Shown in pieces: positions 11,327 through 21,939 of a DNA stretch of 64,000 bases. Made by a program: the position numbers and the translations under genes. Under the pieces are notes generated by a model. That model was not told the origin of the DNA. It searched no databases and saw only the letters and a list, made by a program, of their open reading frames with translations. The stretch's first letter is position 1, and every line of letters starts with the position of its first letter. The DNA comes from Adineta steineri (Eukaryota; Rotifera; Eurotatoria; Adinetida; Adinetidae), in assembly GCA_905250115.1 (NCBI GenBank), contig CAJNOI010000098.1, positions 256,688 through 320,687 on the forward strand, in the 5' to 3' direction.

Positions 11327-11428
11327 AAATTATGTTTTTAGCGTTGCTTGTTTTTTTCATCAATAATTGCCTACGTCCAAAAAGCTTTCCTATACAATTT
11401 CAAACAATATGTACATAACTACATTAAC
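11327..11428 (+). pseudogene. Remnant of exon 1 of the secreted-protein gene (paralogue of 19101 gene)
   Basis: This stretch aligns with 19109-19210. It encodes a degraded signal-peptide region corresponding to MFLASLVFFINNGLCQ, with matching DNA such as CAATTTCAAACAATAT. Homology fades after about 11428 into unrelated DNA. Its promoter and first two codons lie 2.2 kb upstream at the end of copy A. The paralogue is therefore broken by an insertion or rearrangement and lacks exons 2-5. Confidence 0.75.
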
Positions 11429-11429
11429 G

Positions 11430-11640
11430 AGGAAAGGTCATCAACTTGAAAATCGCTTTCGGGCTCAAACATACTCGACTATAGGCAATCGACCATGCTG
11501 AATCCGAATATCACGGTCTTTACGGCTAAGGGAGCCCCGAAGACCTTGGTTTTCTTGAAAGCTAGTTTTCCATTAACCAAATTATTTTTTTCTGAGATGA
11601 GTTTCTGATGTTCCTAGGTGATAGAGCACAATAAATGGCA
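11430..11640. other. Higher-GC unassigned block, possible repeat fragment
   Basis: About 200 bases with clearly higher GC than their surroundings (e.g. GGGAGCCCCGAAGACC near 11530). It starts directly after the exon 1 remnant. No open frame or motif is convincing. It may be a fragment of a dispersed repeat; this is inference from composition only. Confidence 0.35.
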
Positions 11641-11689
11641 TATAAAAAGTTGCTTTCGTCAATATTTTAGTTCTTACTGACTTACTATG

Positions 11690-12212
11690 ACACATTAAAC
11701 TTCTCTAACGGAAATTTTCGACCTCTATCGATCATTATCAACCAAAACACAACCAAAAGTATAAATAATGAAGTTACAACTACAATTATATATATACACA
11801 AAACGTAAATTTGAACAGCATAAATATTTATATGAATATCGATGACAAACGATGTTGATTATCACTAATAATAAATTAATTATTTATTGAATTCGATCTT
11901 AATATTAAATCATAATTTATTCCATGTACCTATATACTTACGAATAATTCATGTAAAAAATACTATTTAATATTAATAATAATGTACGAAAATTGAATGA
12001 AACCATGGGATTTAATACTAATTTTAAATAGAAGAAATAAATATAGTTATAACTTCACTATATTTGTACTTTTTGGTTGATAATGATCGAAAATTTCCAT
12101 TATTGTTAAAAATATAAGATTTTCATTACATATTCTACATTTATTTCTTCTATTTAAATTTATATTAAAGCTCATGGTTTTAGTCAATTTTCATACATTA
12201 AACTTCTTGTAT
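11690..12212. repeat. Nested inverted-repeat structure, possible non-autonomous element
   Basis: Two interleaved inverted pairs. 11711-11790 matches the complement of 12041-12100; the shared core includes GAAATTTTCGA and ATCATTATCAACCAAAA. 11981-12044 matches the complement of 12131-12200; the shared core includes TTTAAATAGAAGAAATAAAT. A short direct repeat, CATTAAACTTCT, lies near both outer edges. No ORF is present. The layout suggests a foldback or MITE-like element that has rearranged. Confidence 0.55.
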
Positions 12213-12242
12213 CTTAATATAATTTAAGAGACAGTCCCGCAC

Positions 12243-12618
12243 CAGTGATGCCAACATAGTCAGAAAACCGGAATTATAATGTGAAAATCCGGAAAATTCC
12301 GGAAACGTTTTTTTGTTAAATCGGAAAAGATTTTTAACAGTTAATTTCTACCGGCTAAAATAAATTTCTTTAAATCTTGTTCCCAATTATACTACTTATT
12401 ATTTCAAAAAACACATGTTTCAATAAATCAAAAGAAAATCCACATGAAAATTCGAAATATAATAAACTAAATACATAAATATAAGCCACTGAGCCGTTGT
12501 CAAATAGAAATTTTTTTATGAGTATTAACAGATAAATAAAATTTAGTTCAATAAAAATAATCGAAAACCCGGGAAATCCGGAATTTTTCTGGAAAAACCG
12601 GAAAAGTTGGCAGCACTG
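12243..12618. mobile_element. MITE-like element with 13-bp terminal inverted repeats
   Basis: 376 bp beginning CAGTGATGCCAAC and ending with the complement of CAGTGCTGCCAAC (12 of 13 match). Both ends are followed inward by CCGGAAAA-type motifs in inverted orientation. The 8 flanking bases, TCCCGCAC on the left and ACCCACAC on the right, match at 6 of 8, consistent with an old 8-bp target duplication as made by hAT-type transposases. There is no transposase ORF, so it would be non-autonomous. The hAT assignment is inference from TIR length and duplication size. Confidence 0.6.
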
Positions 12619-12747
12619 ACCCACACCCACCTGAGATGTCTATCACGTCGATTCATAACTAAGAGAGATATAGCTAAAGCATCGATGAGGATTTGCGAGA
12701 AGGGAAAAATTCAACACTCCTTTTAGATTATGTTTCACAAAGATTAT

Positions 12748-12792
12748 GAGGGTGTGAGTACTGTTTTGATTCCTTACCCATACCCGCATCCA
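12748..12792. repeat. Telomere-like paired repeat
   Basis: A G-rich arm (GAGGGTGTGAGTA) followed after about 12 bases by a C-rich arm (CCTTACCCATACCCGCATCC). Confidence 0.5.
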
Positions 12793-12898
12793 TTACGTTC
12801 TTATTATTTACCGAGTACTTCTCTGTATGCGCGCGCGAGTCACTAAAAAATACAATTAATTCAAAAATAACTGAACAAAATATGCTTTTATTTATTTA

Positions 12899-14959
12899 TC
12901 AAATATTCTTTCTCATTTCTTCTTTTACAATATCAATACTCTCTTTTGCAATTTGTATATGAGGATGAGTTGGAGGTAATGCACTTTGTAATATGTTCAG
13001 AGCACGTTCTAAACATGATAATGCTTTTGAATACTCTTTCATCTTATAATGTACACCAGCGATACTGTTGTATGAAGTAGCCAAATCAGGATGATTAGAA
13101 GGAAGACTTTTTTGACAAATTTCAAGTGCTTTTTCGTAAAATGAAAGTGCTTTCGAGTACTCCCCCATGTTGTCATACACGCTACCGATGTTGTTGTATG
13201 AAGTAGCCAAATCAGGATGATTTGAAGGAAGCGTTTTTTCTCGAATTTCAAGTGCTTTTTCGTGTGATGAAAGTGCTTCAAAGTATTTCTCCATGTTGCT
13301 ATACACCAAACCGATGTTATTGTATGAAGTAGCTAATAAAGGATGATCTGAAGGAAGAGTCTTCTGATTGATTTCAAGTGCTTTTTCGTGAGATGAAAGT
13401 GCTTGAGGGTACTCTTCCATCTTATTATATACGCTACCGATGTTACTGTACGAAGTAGCCAAATAAGGATGATTTGAAATAAGAGTTTTTTCATATATTT
13501 TAAGTCCTTGTTCATAATACTGAATAGCCTTTCCATAATTACCTTGATTCGAATGAATAAATCCCAACTGATTATAATAGTACGCTGTTTCACTCTCATC
13601 AGATGTCTGTTCGAGTAATGCATTATAAAGCTTTTCAGCTTTATTAAATTGACCAATTTTAAGTAATAAGTTACCTAATCTTTGCCATCCAGTACCACCA
13701 GCTTCTTCTCGTATCCGATCAGTAAGTGCTCGTAATTGTTGATCATCATCCGCTGTTAATTGTAATTCAACTTGATAAAGTTGATTCTTATTGTCTATTT
13801 GTTTAATTCCATTTACTCGAAAGACGGTGTGCATTGAGAAGAGAATTTCTTCTTCGCTTTTAATAGCACTCACCTCTTTGATAGAGGCAAATGGTGTTGA
13901 TTTAACACGAGGATCAATGGACATCATAAAAAGAATGCCCACCATACCCGGTTTTACTGAAGCACGTCGAGCAAAACTGAGGGACACGTTTTCATTTTTA
14001 CTAGTGGACAAGAAATTATTAAATGACATAAGTCCACCTTTTGTTTTTTGAAGTTTTTCAAAGTCGGATTTCATAAAACCTTGTCCTCGATAAACTATCA
14101 AAGGTTTTCTTTCATAACTGCTGACCTGTTGTTCATACAGCTGTTGAATTTGTTGATGTACATCACGCAGAAAGAAGCCCATTTTAATGATCATATCGGC
14201 ATCCATAATTCGAAGTGCCTGATTGAGCATTTTGTAGGCAAAACACTCACGTGTATACCACCATATTGCTTTTGGTGGACAATATTCACGTTCGAATTCA
14301 TTAATCAGCTGTAATTCATTTGTATTGCCACTAAAATCTTCTCGGCAACAAGCTGCTAAGTTCTGGATTGCCTTATCATCATATTCAATATCAAGGAGAA
14401 CTTCCTTGAATAGTTGGGTATACATAAAAGTTGGCTCTAACTGATTTAAATTCGCAGTTGAAGCCATTTCATTTACGGCAAGAAAGCTTACGGCAATTGT
14501 GTCCTGATCGCATTGCTTAACAGCCAATTTCAATGCTTGACATATTTCTTCAATTTTTGTATGTACACCTTTGATTTTTGTCCAGTTTAGTGTACATGCC
14601 TCATGTCTGGATTTATTGCTACAAAAGATGTAAATGGTGTCGAGCTGTGGCATGCCATGAATTTCAGGAACTAAATGTTGACCTAATGAGCCTGATGTTA
14701 TAACAAAGGCTCTTTCATGATCAAATTGGTTGAGTACTTGGACGCAATGAGCCGGTTGCGTGCATAGGTTGATGTCATTGACCACATTCTTCAGTTGCGC
14801 CAATGTGTTTTGGCAGTCCTTATTTGTTTGGTCGATGTTGGCATCTACCCAGATGAGAAGGTAATTTTGTGACATACGTTGTCGTGGTTGGGAAATATCT
14901 GACAATGATGTTGATTTTGATGTTGTTTTGAGGCTTTTTTTCGATTTTTGTGCACCCAT
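12899..14959 (-). CDS. ADP-ribosyltransferase fused to TPR repeats, with N-myristoylation motif
   Basis: Intronless ORF of 686 aa. The start MGAQKSKKS fits an N-myristoylation site followed by basic residues, suggesting membrane attachment. Residues about 32-160 form an alpha/beta domain of unknown type (LLIWVDANIDQ, AFVITSGSLG, DTIYIFC), reminiscent of receiver or TIR-like folds. Residues about 160-400 hold an arginine-type ART: IVYRGQGF with Arg291, FLSTS at about 316-320, and SEEEILF at about 368-374 (E-x-E). From about 425 to 680 at least five 42-residue TPRs follow (SYNNIGSVYDNMGEYSKALS-type), like those of kinesin light chains. The TPR-coding DNA is a near-identical 126-bp tandem array at about 13030-13490. 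Likely job, by inference: NAD-dependent modification of partners recruited by the TPRs. Confidence 0.85.
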   Translation of the reverse strand: MGAQKSKKSLKTTSKSTSLSDISQPRQRMSQNYLLIWVDANIDQTNKDCQNTLAQLKNVVNDINLCTQPAHCVQVLNQFDHERAFVITSGSLGQHLVPEIHGMPQLDTIYIFCSNKSRHEACTLNWTKIKGVHTKIEEICQALKLAVKQCDQDTIAVSFLAVNEMASTANLNQLEPTFMYTQLFKEVLLDIEYDDKAIQNLAACCREDFSGNTNELQLINEFEREYCPPKAIWWYTRECFAYKMLNQALRIMDADMIIKMGFFLRDVHQQIQQLYEQQVSSYERKPLIVYRGQGFMKSDFEKLQKTKGGLMSFNNFLSTSKNENVSLSFARRASVKPGMVGILFMMSIDPRVKSTPFASIKEVSAIKSEEEILFSMHTVFRVNGIKQIDNKNQLYQVELQLTADDDQQLRALTDRIREEAGGTGWQRLGNLLLKIGQFNKAEKLYNALLEQTSDESETAYYYNQLGFIHSNQGNYGKAIQYYEQGLKIYEKTLISNHPYLATSYSNIGSVYNKMEEYPQALSSHEKALEINQKTLPSDHPLLATSYNNIGLVYSNMEKYFEALSSHEKALEIREKTLPSNHPDLATSYNNIGSVYDNMGEYSKALSFYEKALEICQKSLPSNHPDLATSYNSIAGVHYKMKEYSKALSCLERALNILQSALPPTHPHIQIAKESIDIVKEEMRKNI
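13030..13490 (-). repeat. 126-bp tandem repeat encoding TPR units
   Basis: Successive 126-bp units inside the ART-TPR gene differ by only a few bases (e.g. GTTGTATGAAGTAGCCAAAT recurs). This indicates recent unit duplication or gene conversion within the array. Confidence 0.75.
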
Positions 14960-17480
14960 GTCGCCTTGGAATGCGAACTAGTTCTCTATATGGATTGAAA
15001 TTGATAGTAATTGGTTTGATTAAAAGCTAAAATTGGTCCAATCTATCTATATAGACGATGACTTCAAATATTTATGTTTTATTTGTTGTCGCTCAAGCAC
15101 AGACTACACCTAGTTACTTTTGAAAATAATAGTGTACAGAGCAAGAAACAAAATCAAGCAAACAATTCTTTTTCGTAATATTATCGAAAGAACGAGCAAA
15201 ACAGAAGCCAACAATCCAAATTCATTTTATTATTATACTTTCCAGCTTTTTGTTTGCCTCTGTTTACATCATTACTACAGTTCGTAAATGTATAGGCCCC
15301 ATTTGTTTTTCATCGAATAAAAATAGAAAGAAATACAATTCTTTCACCAAAGTAGCTTTTCTTTAACTCTTTCTCAAACATCATATTAATATTTGATAAA
15401 TGAATGCAATTTATGAGAAAAAAATTCAAGGAAAGAAGCTTTGTGAAATTTTGTACTTAGAGCATACGTTAAACATTATACCAATGAATGGAAAAAGCTG
15501 TATACTTAATATTAATGAAACTAAGATCAAAGGGACTTTTTTGTTCTTTATCAAAACAAGCAAAATGTTTTGTACACGATTATTGACGAGTTTTTTTGAG
15601 AATAGTTTTTATAAATCTCAGAAATATTAAGAAACTTTTTCACAATTTGAGTATAAAATACTATTATTGAACAAAAACGGAATTATTTTGTATTCTTAGA
15701 GGTAGATATGACTATTTGTACTGTTGATAGTAATTCAAAAAAATTAACTTTCTCGAAAAAAGAGGTGCTGAAGAACTATATAATTTACATCAGAAAAGAG
15801 ACTTAGACCAAACTTCTTTGTGAGGTACTCAGATGAAAATTTGTTTTCGAATTAAAAAAACTAATTTGTGAAATGATTTCTTCACGAAGTTATGTACTGT
15901 TTATTTTTTTGTATAGTAGAAGAATTATTTCAATACAACACAGATGGTTTTGTTGTAATAAATAGTGTATATATATGGTGATAGAAATCATCGAAAATAA
16001 ATGAAAAATGTTGAAATAAATCTTTCTAAAGAAAAAACTATGAGAAAGTTATGCTAATATCTTTAGATACTTGAATTGTTATGCCTGTCAACTACTCTAA
16101 CTCCAGAAAAATTATATTTAAAAAAAAAATTTATGCAAAACTTTTGCACAATCCATGCTTATGTGACGAATATTGAATTTAGTTGATAAAAAAGAAGAAG
16201 TTGAATAAATATAGCAATAACCTAGCAACAGTATACATGCATGCATGCACTACTAGAGGTATGCTCATTATTAATGATATTGCATCAAAATCTACGAAAA
16301 AAACGCTGGTAATAGTATTTTGAGAGAATTGTGTGTAGTACACAAGTGTTATATATAAGATAAATAATCGTTTTTCGTTTAAATCTTAAATTAAAAGGCC
16401 ATTATTATGAATAGTCATGTGGCTTCTTTTTGTTTCAAATCGTTTCTCGAAAAGAACCTCTATAGGTGATATATACTTAGTCGTTTAAAATGCAAGTATA
16501 AGGAAAAAGAAAGATTGATAAAAAAAAGTACACTGACAATGAGACAAACAAACGTTAATGCAGTTTTATTATTCTTGCCATTCTTTTTCGTCCTTGTATG
16601 TATATTTATTTTTCAGAATGAAGAGAGAGAGTGTGCAAAGAAACGAATTTGAAAAGAGAAGCGAAGCTGCAAATTATTCATTCTTTCTCACCGTCTGTCA
16701 CTATAGTTTCATTGAATAGATAAGTTAATGTATGAAATGCATGGTAAAAAATAGTTTCAGGGCTTAAAAAGATTATGTTACGAAAGTCTTTGTTTTCTAA
16801 TTGTTTCATGTATTAAAAAAAAGATGTCTTTTTTGTCCAGTATATTCGAAATGTATCTAATTAATAATATATTGTATTCCTACATTGAAAGAATAAAAAA
16901 CACTATGATACATACTGCCAAAATGAACAATAAGAAAGGAGGTATTGTTACAAATGAATTTGAAAAAAACTAATTAATCTTTTTTTTTTTGAAGATAGAA
17001 TGGAAAAATATTCTGAGTTTCTATTAAAATGTCCATGTAATACAGAAAGTCCTAACATACTAATACACACATTTCATATGTTATCTAGTGTATTACTCAT
17101 TTTTCGTATGTGCTTGTCGATTGATCATCATTTTTACTATTTCATTTGTTTTACTTTACAGATTAAATAATATCTAAAAATATTTTATCTTAAACTTCGA
17201 ATGATACAAATGATTTTTTAGCGCGTATAAAACTTGTAAAAGTACCAAAACCAATTCTAATATTGCAAAATTTGTATAATTATCATTATTAAATAGGTTT
17301 TAAATGATTAATTAATATATTATATTAGTATCGATGTTTTATTCATTAGTTCTAACAAGAAACTGTAATAGTCATTGATATTCACGTGAGACTATAGAGT
17401 ACATTGGGAAACAAGTCATATATGAGTATTTTAACCATGTAAACTATCAAATATAAATGTATTCACTTTCATCAAAATTT
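14960..17480. other. Intergenic, no gene seen
   Basis: About 2.5 kb of AT-rich DNA, including the ART-TPR promoter at its left end. A 76-codon ORF at 15400-15630 has low-complexity composition and no recognised motif. I see no RNA gene or mobile element. Confidence 0.5.
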
Positions 17481-17562
17481 GAGGGTGTGGGTGTGAGCGG
17501 GTTTGATCGTAGGAATTAAATGTATAAGTAATTAACATCCACTCACACCCACCCACACTCTC
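17481..17562. repeat. Telomere-like paired repeat (strong copy)
   Basis: G-rich arm GAGGGTGTGGGTGTGAGCGG, a spacer of about 35 bases, then C-rich arm CACTCACACCCACCCACACT. It sits directly to the left of copy B of the duplicated block. Confidence 0.75.
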
Positions 17563-17571
17563 TTCCAGCAT

Positions 17572-19107
17572 CAAGAGAAATATTATAGTTTCATTATAGT
17601 TTTTTTGACATCATCTTAAACTACCGTTAAGATCTGTCTACATATAGTTATACATATACAGAATTACGATTATTGTTATTATATGGTCAGCTGTGAAGTG
17701 AAGTAAATCAAATAATTCGTTTTAATGCATGAATTTTTATAGTCATTATTGTTAAATAAAAAACAAATATTTTTTTCTTATTAAACCATAATTATTTCAA
17801 CTCAAAAAATCGAAGATATATGATTTTGTTATTAATCCAGAAAGCCCATAGAGTTCGATCGTCATGTCGATTAAAACGAAGTCAAATGACCCGTTTTGAA
17901 ATTGGATCTAGATAAAAATACCGTGAACTTCAAAGTTATTTAGTTGTACACTTGACGGTTATAACTGACATATGTAGACTTTTGGTTTGCATATTGATCA
18001 TGACATTTGCATTATCTATGTATTAACTTTTAATTCGGAATCCAATCTTGCTATTAAATTTGATACGAAATAAATTTGATACGAGTATATCAAGACCATT
18101 GGCACATCCTATAGTATAGTCATAAGTATTAAATTTTCAGTAAAAATAACATAACAATCTGAACGTCTGTTATTAGATAAACAATAGCTTTATCTTTTTA
18201 ATTTAAAAATATATAAATATTGAGAATACGTATATTATAAGTCATTGTTGTCGTTCTCACGTTGAATAATAATTATTTTTCTTTCATTTACATTTATTTT
18301 GCTGAAAATTTCTATTAAAATATAATCTAAAAACTTTAACATTCAGTAGTTACTTATCCAAGATATTTCCATGAATTGCTTTACAAATACATCAAATAGA
18401 CATTTATATATGTGTAGATTTGAATCAAATTCGAAAAAATTCAGAAAAGAGTATGCAATTTGTTATTAGTGGTGATACGTATCTTTCACTAATAATGATT
18501 AATGAAATATTTCTATGGACACTACCATAAATGATTATCGCATATGTCAAGTAAATTATAACTCAGTATATGGATCACTTTTTTTACAATAATAGTTTCT
18601 ACTGAGATGTATTTCGTAAGATTAAAAATGATTACCTATATTATGTTTCTCGAATGAAATGAGTCAGAATTTTAGGAGGAAGACACGAATATCTGCTTCT
18701 TCAATGGCTTTGAAATTTTATTGATGTGAAAAATGCCATGTGACTAAATGCCTCCTTCTTTATCTTTTTATTCTTATCGTATTGTACCTTACTATAGTAT
18801 CATATAAATCCGAGGGTATTTCGGTCTACTTCTTTGGTTTAGATGCCCATGGTCACGCTGACCAAACAGTAGTAAATGCTTAGAATTATTTTTATAAGCA
18901 CTTCTCAATGTAACAATAAAAAGAGCAAATTTAAAGACAAAACTAATTTTTAATGTGTATTGTAATATGGTACAATACATTATTATGACAGAAGCATATT
19001 TTCTCACTTGAAAATAATATTTTTGTCATATCATAGCCATAGACGAATCAGTATAAAAGCGAGTCTATTGTATGTGAAATAAAGAGAAAAGTTTTATAAA
19101 ATGCAAC
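17572..19107 (+). repeat. Duplicated promoter-proximal block, copy B
   Basis: The copy linked to an intact gene. It aligns with 7733-9163 and runs up to and into the start codon at 19101. Compared with copy A it carries about 120 extra bases around 17900-18050. Both copies keep an antisense 71-72 codon reading frame (18792-19007 and 8845-9063), probably only because the DNA itself is conserved. Confidence 0.85.
19052..19059 (+). promoter_or_regulatory. TATA box
   Basis: TATAAAAG 42 bases before the ATG at 19101. It is conserved in the duplicate at 9108-9115 although flanking bases have changed, which supports function. Confidence 0.6.
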
Positions 19108-20728
19108 GAATTATGTTCTTAGCGTCACTTGTTTTTTTCATTAACAATGGCCTATGTCAAAAAGGTTTTCCTAAACAATTTCAAACAATATTGAACATTA
19201 CTACGCTCAGTCCATCTGTACCCGCGACTGAAGGTGTTCAATATTTATTATATGATTATACAAATTTAAGAGCTCGTATTGATGCAAAAGGATGGAGATC
19301 GAAACACAATGAAACCTATGTGATACAATATAAACCTGAAGGTGCTGAAACAGATTCGGTAAGTAATACATCATTTACAATAAAAACAAAACTAATAAAA
19401 AGAACTATTCATTAGCCAGCTTCGCAAGATTATGCCATATTTAATTTCAATCCTGATTATCCTGAGTTCACCAAAGTAAAAAGACAGATTTTCTTGTTTT
19501 TTTTTTCCTTTTGAAAAATAATATTCATTTTAAGAATGATTGCTGGTATAGAACAAATCCAATGATTGATATAGGTCCATTTCCAGCGGCATGGTATAGT
19601 AATAATAATAATAATGAATTTCATTTTGAAGTTAAATCATGGTTTCCATTACCATCAAACCTTATCAAAACGGGTGAAGAATGGATACCAGAAGTTCAAA
19701 TGAATACAATTGTATGTATTTTTCTGTAATAGTACATGTTTGAAAAGTTTTCTTTCTATATTTATTCATGAAATTCAGATTATTTTGTATTTTATATTGA
19801 TGAGATAAAGCCTATCTGTATCCAAGTTAGAATTTATGAAACGTTAATAGTAAACAATAGGAGATATAGATCTAAAACACACTTCCATTTGCTTTAAATT
19901 TACTATAATTCAATGAGGAACAATGAATAATACTTCAAATGAATAAAGAGACTTTTTCGTTGTTATTCCAGATTTAACTATTATCTGTTTCAGTTAATGC
20001 ATTTTTCATGTCCAATAACAATAATAATAAAATTTTAATCTCTATAGAGATATGATTCGCCTGAAATATGTGATCTAAAACGATCTGGTCTTGGTAAGGT
20101 ACCATGTTTAAGTTATTTTGAAGCACCAGATAGACCTGTAAAAACTATTCAAGCACGTGCTGCTGTCGGTTCTTTTGATAGTGATCAGTAAGTATATATT
20201 TCACAATTTTATTCAAGGAATCAATAATAATTCGTTTGCGCATATAGATATACAAGTACATTTTATTTAACATTTATAAATGGTATTCCATCAGAAGCTG
20301 AACATTTATTTGATTTACCTAAACAATGGCCTTCCTATTGTGGCAATGCAAATGCAGGTTCTACTATAGATCCTATACATGGATTTGTAGTAACTCCAGA
20401 AGGCAATGATCATTTTACATTAAAATTAAATACACCACCAGTTCGTTCACTTGGTGATCAAGTTAAAGTTGATTTTAAATTACAACCATCATGGTATTAC
20501 AATGGTACACGATGTGTTCAATTCAATACAATCATTTTCGATCAAAAAAATTGGCAAATACCACAACAAGTTGATATGTCATTTACTGATTATGGTTGTT
20601 GTAATTATGTAGTTACTGCAACTGGTGGTGGATATGAATGGCAATATAAATTATCATCGTTTGTTGTTTATGCATGTGATGGAGAAGCTGAATATGGTTG
20701 TAAAGGCAAAGAACCATGTGGTGCCTAA
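19101..20728 (+). CDS. Secreted protein with an ependymin-like N-terminal region
   Basis: Five exons (19101-19358, 19416-19475, 19535-19711, 20048-20187, 20248-20728) join GT..AG in phase to 371 aa. The start is the ATG just below the TATA box. A signal peptide (MFLASLVFFINNGLCQ) precedes a region with GVQYLLYDYTNLRARIDAKG and ETYVIQYKPEGAE, the style of ependymin-related and LolA-like extracellular domains. The C-terminal half is rich in aromatic residues and has paired cysteines (TDYGCCNYVV, YACDGEAEYGC), suggesting a disulphide-bonded beta structure. AATAAA-type signals follow the stop. Function is not known; extracellular lipid or ligand binding is only a guess. A broken paralogue lies at 9157-11428. 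Confidence 0.7.
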
Positions 20729-21411
20729 AATAATATTGAATGTACACGTAAAATAGTCTCCTCTACTCGTATATTCTATATTAAATAAAAATTTATCTTG
20801 ATGATATGTTTGACATAGAAATAGATATTTCTATTTCTAATTAAAATCATTGAATTAAACTTGATGATGATGAGTGGGTATAGGTAATAATCATTTTCAT
20901 TAACACTCATACCCTAATCTCTATCGTTATGGCTCGTAAGATGTCTTACATTCGAAGTGCATCAATACTTGATCGTTAGAGATCTATATTATCTAGATAT
21001 ACTTTCAACTTGAAATATATTATGTTAATAAAAAAAAAGAAGAGCTTCCATAAGAACGATGGTATTGACAATCAACAATAATAGAAAATAGAAATAGAGA
21101 ACACTACTGTCGTTATCACATAGAAACTTGATAAGCGACTTCAGAATGATCGAATATATAATTCACCGTCGGGTAGAAGGTAACAACCGTATTCTGGCAT
21201 TGTCTCAGAGCGTTTCACGTCAATATTAGTATACCTTATAATGTTCTACATTGATGAAAATGAAAAGTTTATTTTATGGATACAGAACGTTATTATATTG
21301 TTGTATGAAACAACTTTTACAAAACAAAAAATAAAATAAATATGAAGAGAGAGATGACAAGCTCTTGTTTAAGGATGAATTCTAGATTTATTGAATTAGT
21401 GCGTTCATTAT
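20729..21411. other. Intergenic with 3' UTR signals
   Basis: It starts with poly(A)-type signals (ATTAAATAAAAATTT near 20780). It contains one weak telomere-like pair at 20870-20918 and no gene. Confidence 0.45.
20870..20918. repeat. Telomere-like paired repeat (weak copy)
   Basis: ATGAGTGGGTATAGG, about 20 bases of spacer, then CACTCATACCC. Confidence 0.4.
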
Positions 21412-21939
21412 TCAAAGTCCACGAACATAATCGTTAGGTACTATGCGAAAAATACGTTTCGTATGATAATTATTACAATGATGCTCGATTGCCTGCGTTG
21501 CTGTTCCTGTAGCAGGATCAATAATCTTATCTCGATGCAAAATGACAATATGAGAGCCAGTTATCCAACCTTCATTGTTCGGATCACCAAGAATAGCTTC
21601 CGGGTTAAGAGTTGTATAATAGCTAAGTGTGAAGAGATCATCCATACCAACGAGCTCATTCATATAGAATTTCAATTTTCGTACATCTGCAGTACAGTAG
21701 GCCAGCTTCATTCCATATGGTTGCAGTACTTCTGACCAAGAATATGGATCCTGCGTGTTCATTCTGCCTTGAAAATCTTCCGGTGATTTTCCCGCCAACA
21801 TTGCAAGAGTCGTTGATACACAACGTGGTCCCGTCTGACGGATGCGTTGAATATCACGATCACGAAAGAAATATTCATCCTTATTTGGCCACAATGGCGC
21901 ATTCTTATTGTATATAGCCGCCATACTATAGAATGGCAA
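21412..21939 (-). CDS. Intronless C39-like cysteine peptidase-type protein, candidate horizontal transfer
   Basis: Single-exon ORF of 175 aa. RQTGPRCVSTTLAMLAG places Cys40 at the start of a helix, the typical nucleophile context of papain-fold C39-like peptidases. GSHIVILHRDKIIDPATG supplies His130 and Asp141 in the usual H...D arrangement. The whole Cys-His-Asp set is therefore present. There is no signal peptide, so it probably acts inside the cell. The 175-aa length, the lack of introns and the bacterial-style motif spacing suggest bacterial origin; this is inference without a search. The ATG at 21939 is used; the ATG at 21924 (MAAIY) would also work. The substrate is unknown. Confidence 0.62.
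   Translation of the reverse strand: MPFYSMAAIYNKNAPLWPNKDEYFFRDRDIQRIRQTGPRCVSTTLAMLAGKSPEDFQGRMNTQDPYSWSEVLQPYGMKLAYCTADVRKLKFYMNELVGMDDLFTLSYYTTLNPEAILGDPNNEGWITGSHIVILHRDKIIDPATGTATQAIEHHCNNYHTKRIFRIVPNDYVRGL

Noticed and set aside
15400-15630. 76-codon plus-strand ORF
   Set aside because: No motif, Lys/Phe-rich chance composition in AT-rich DNA.
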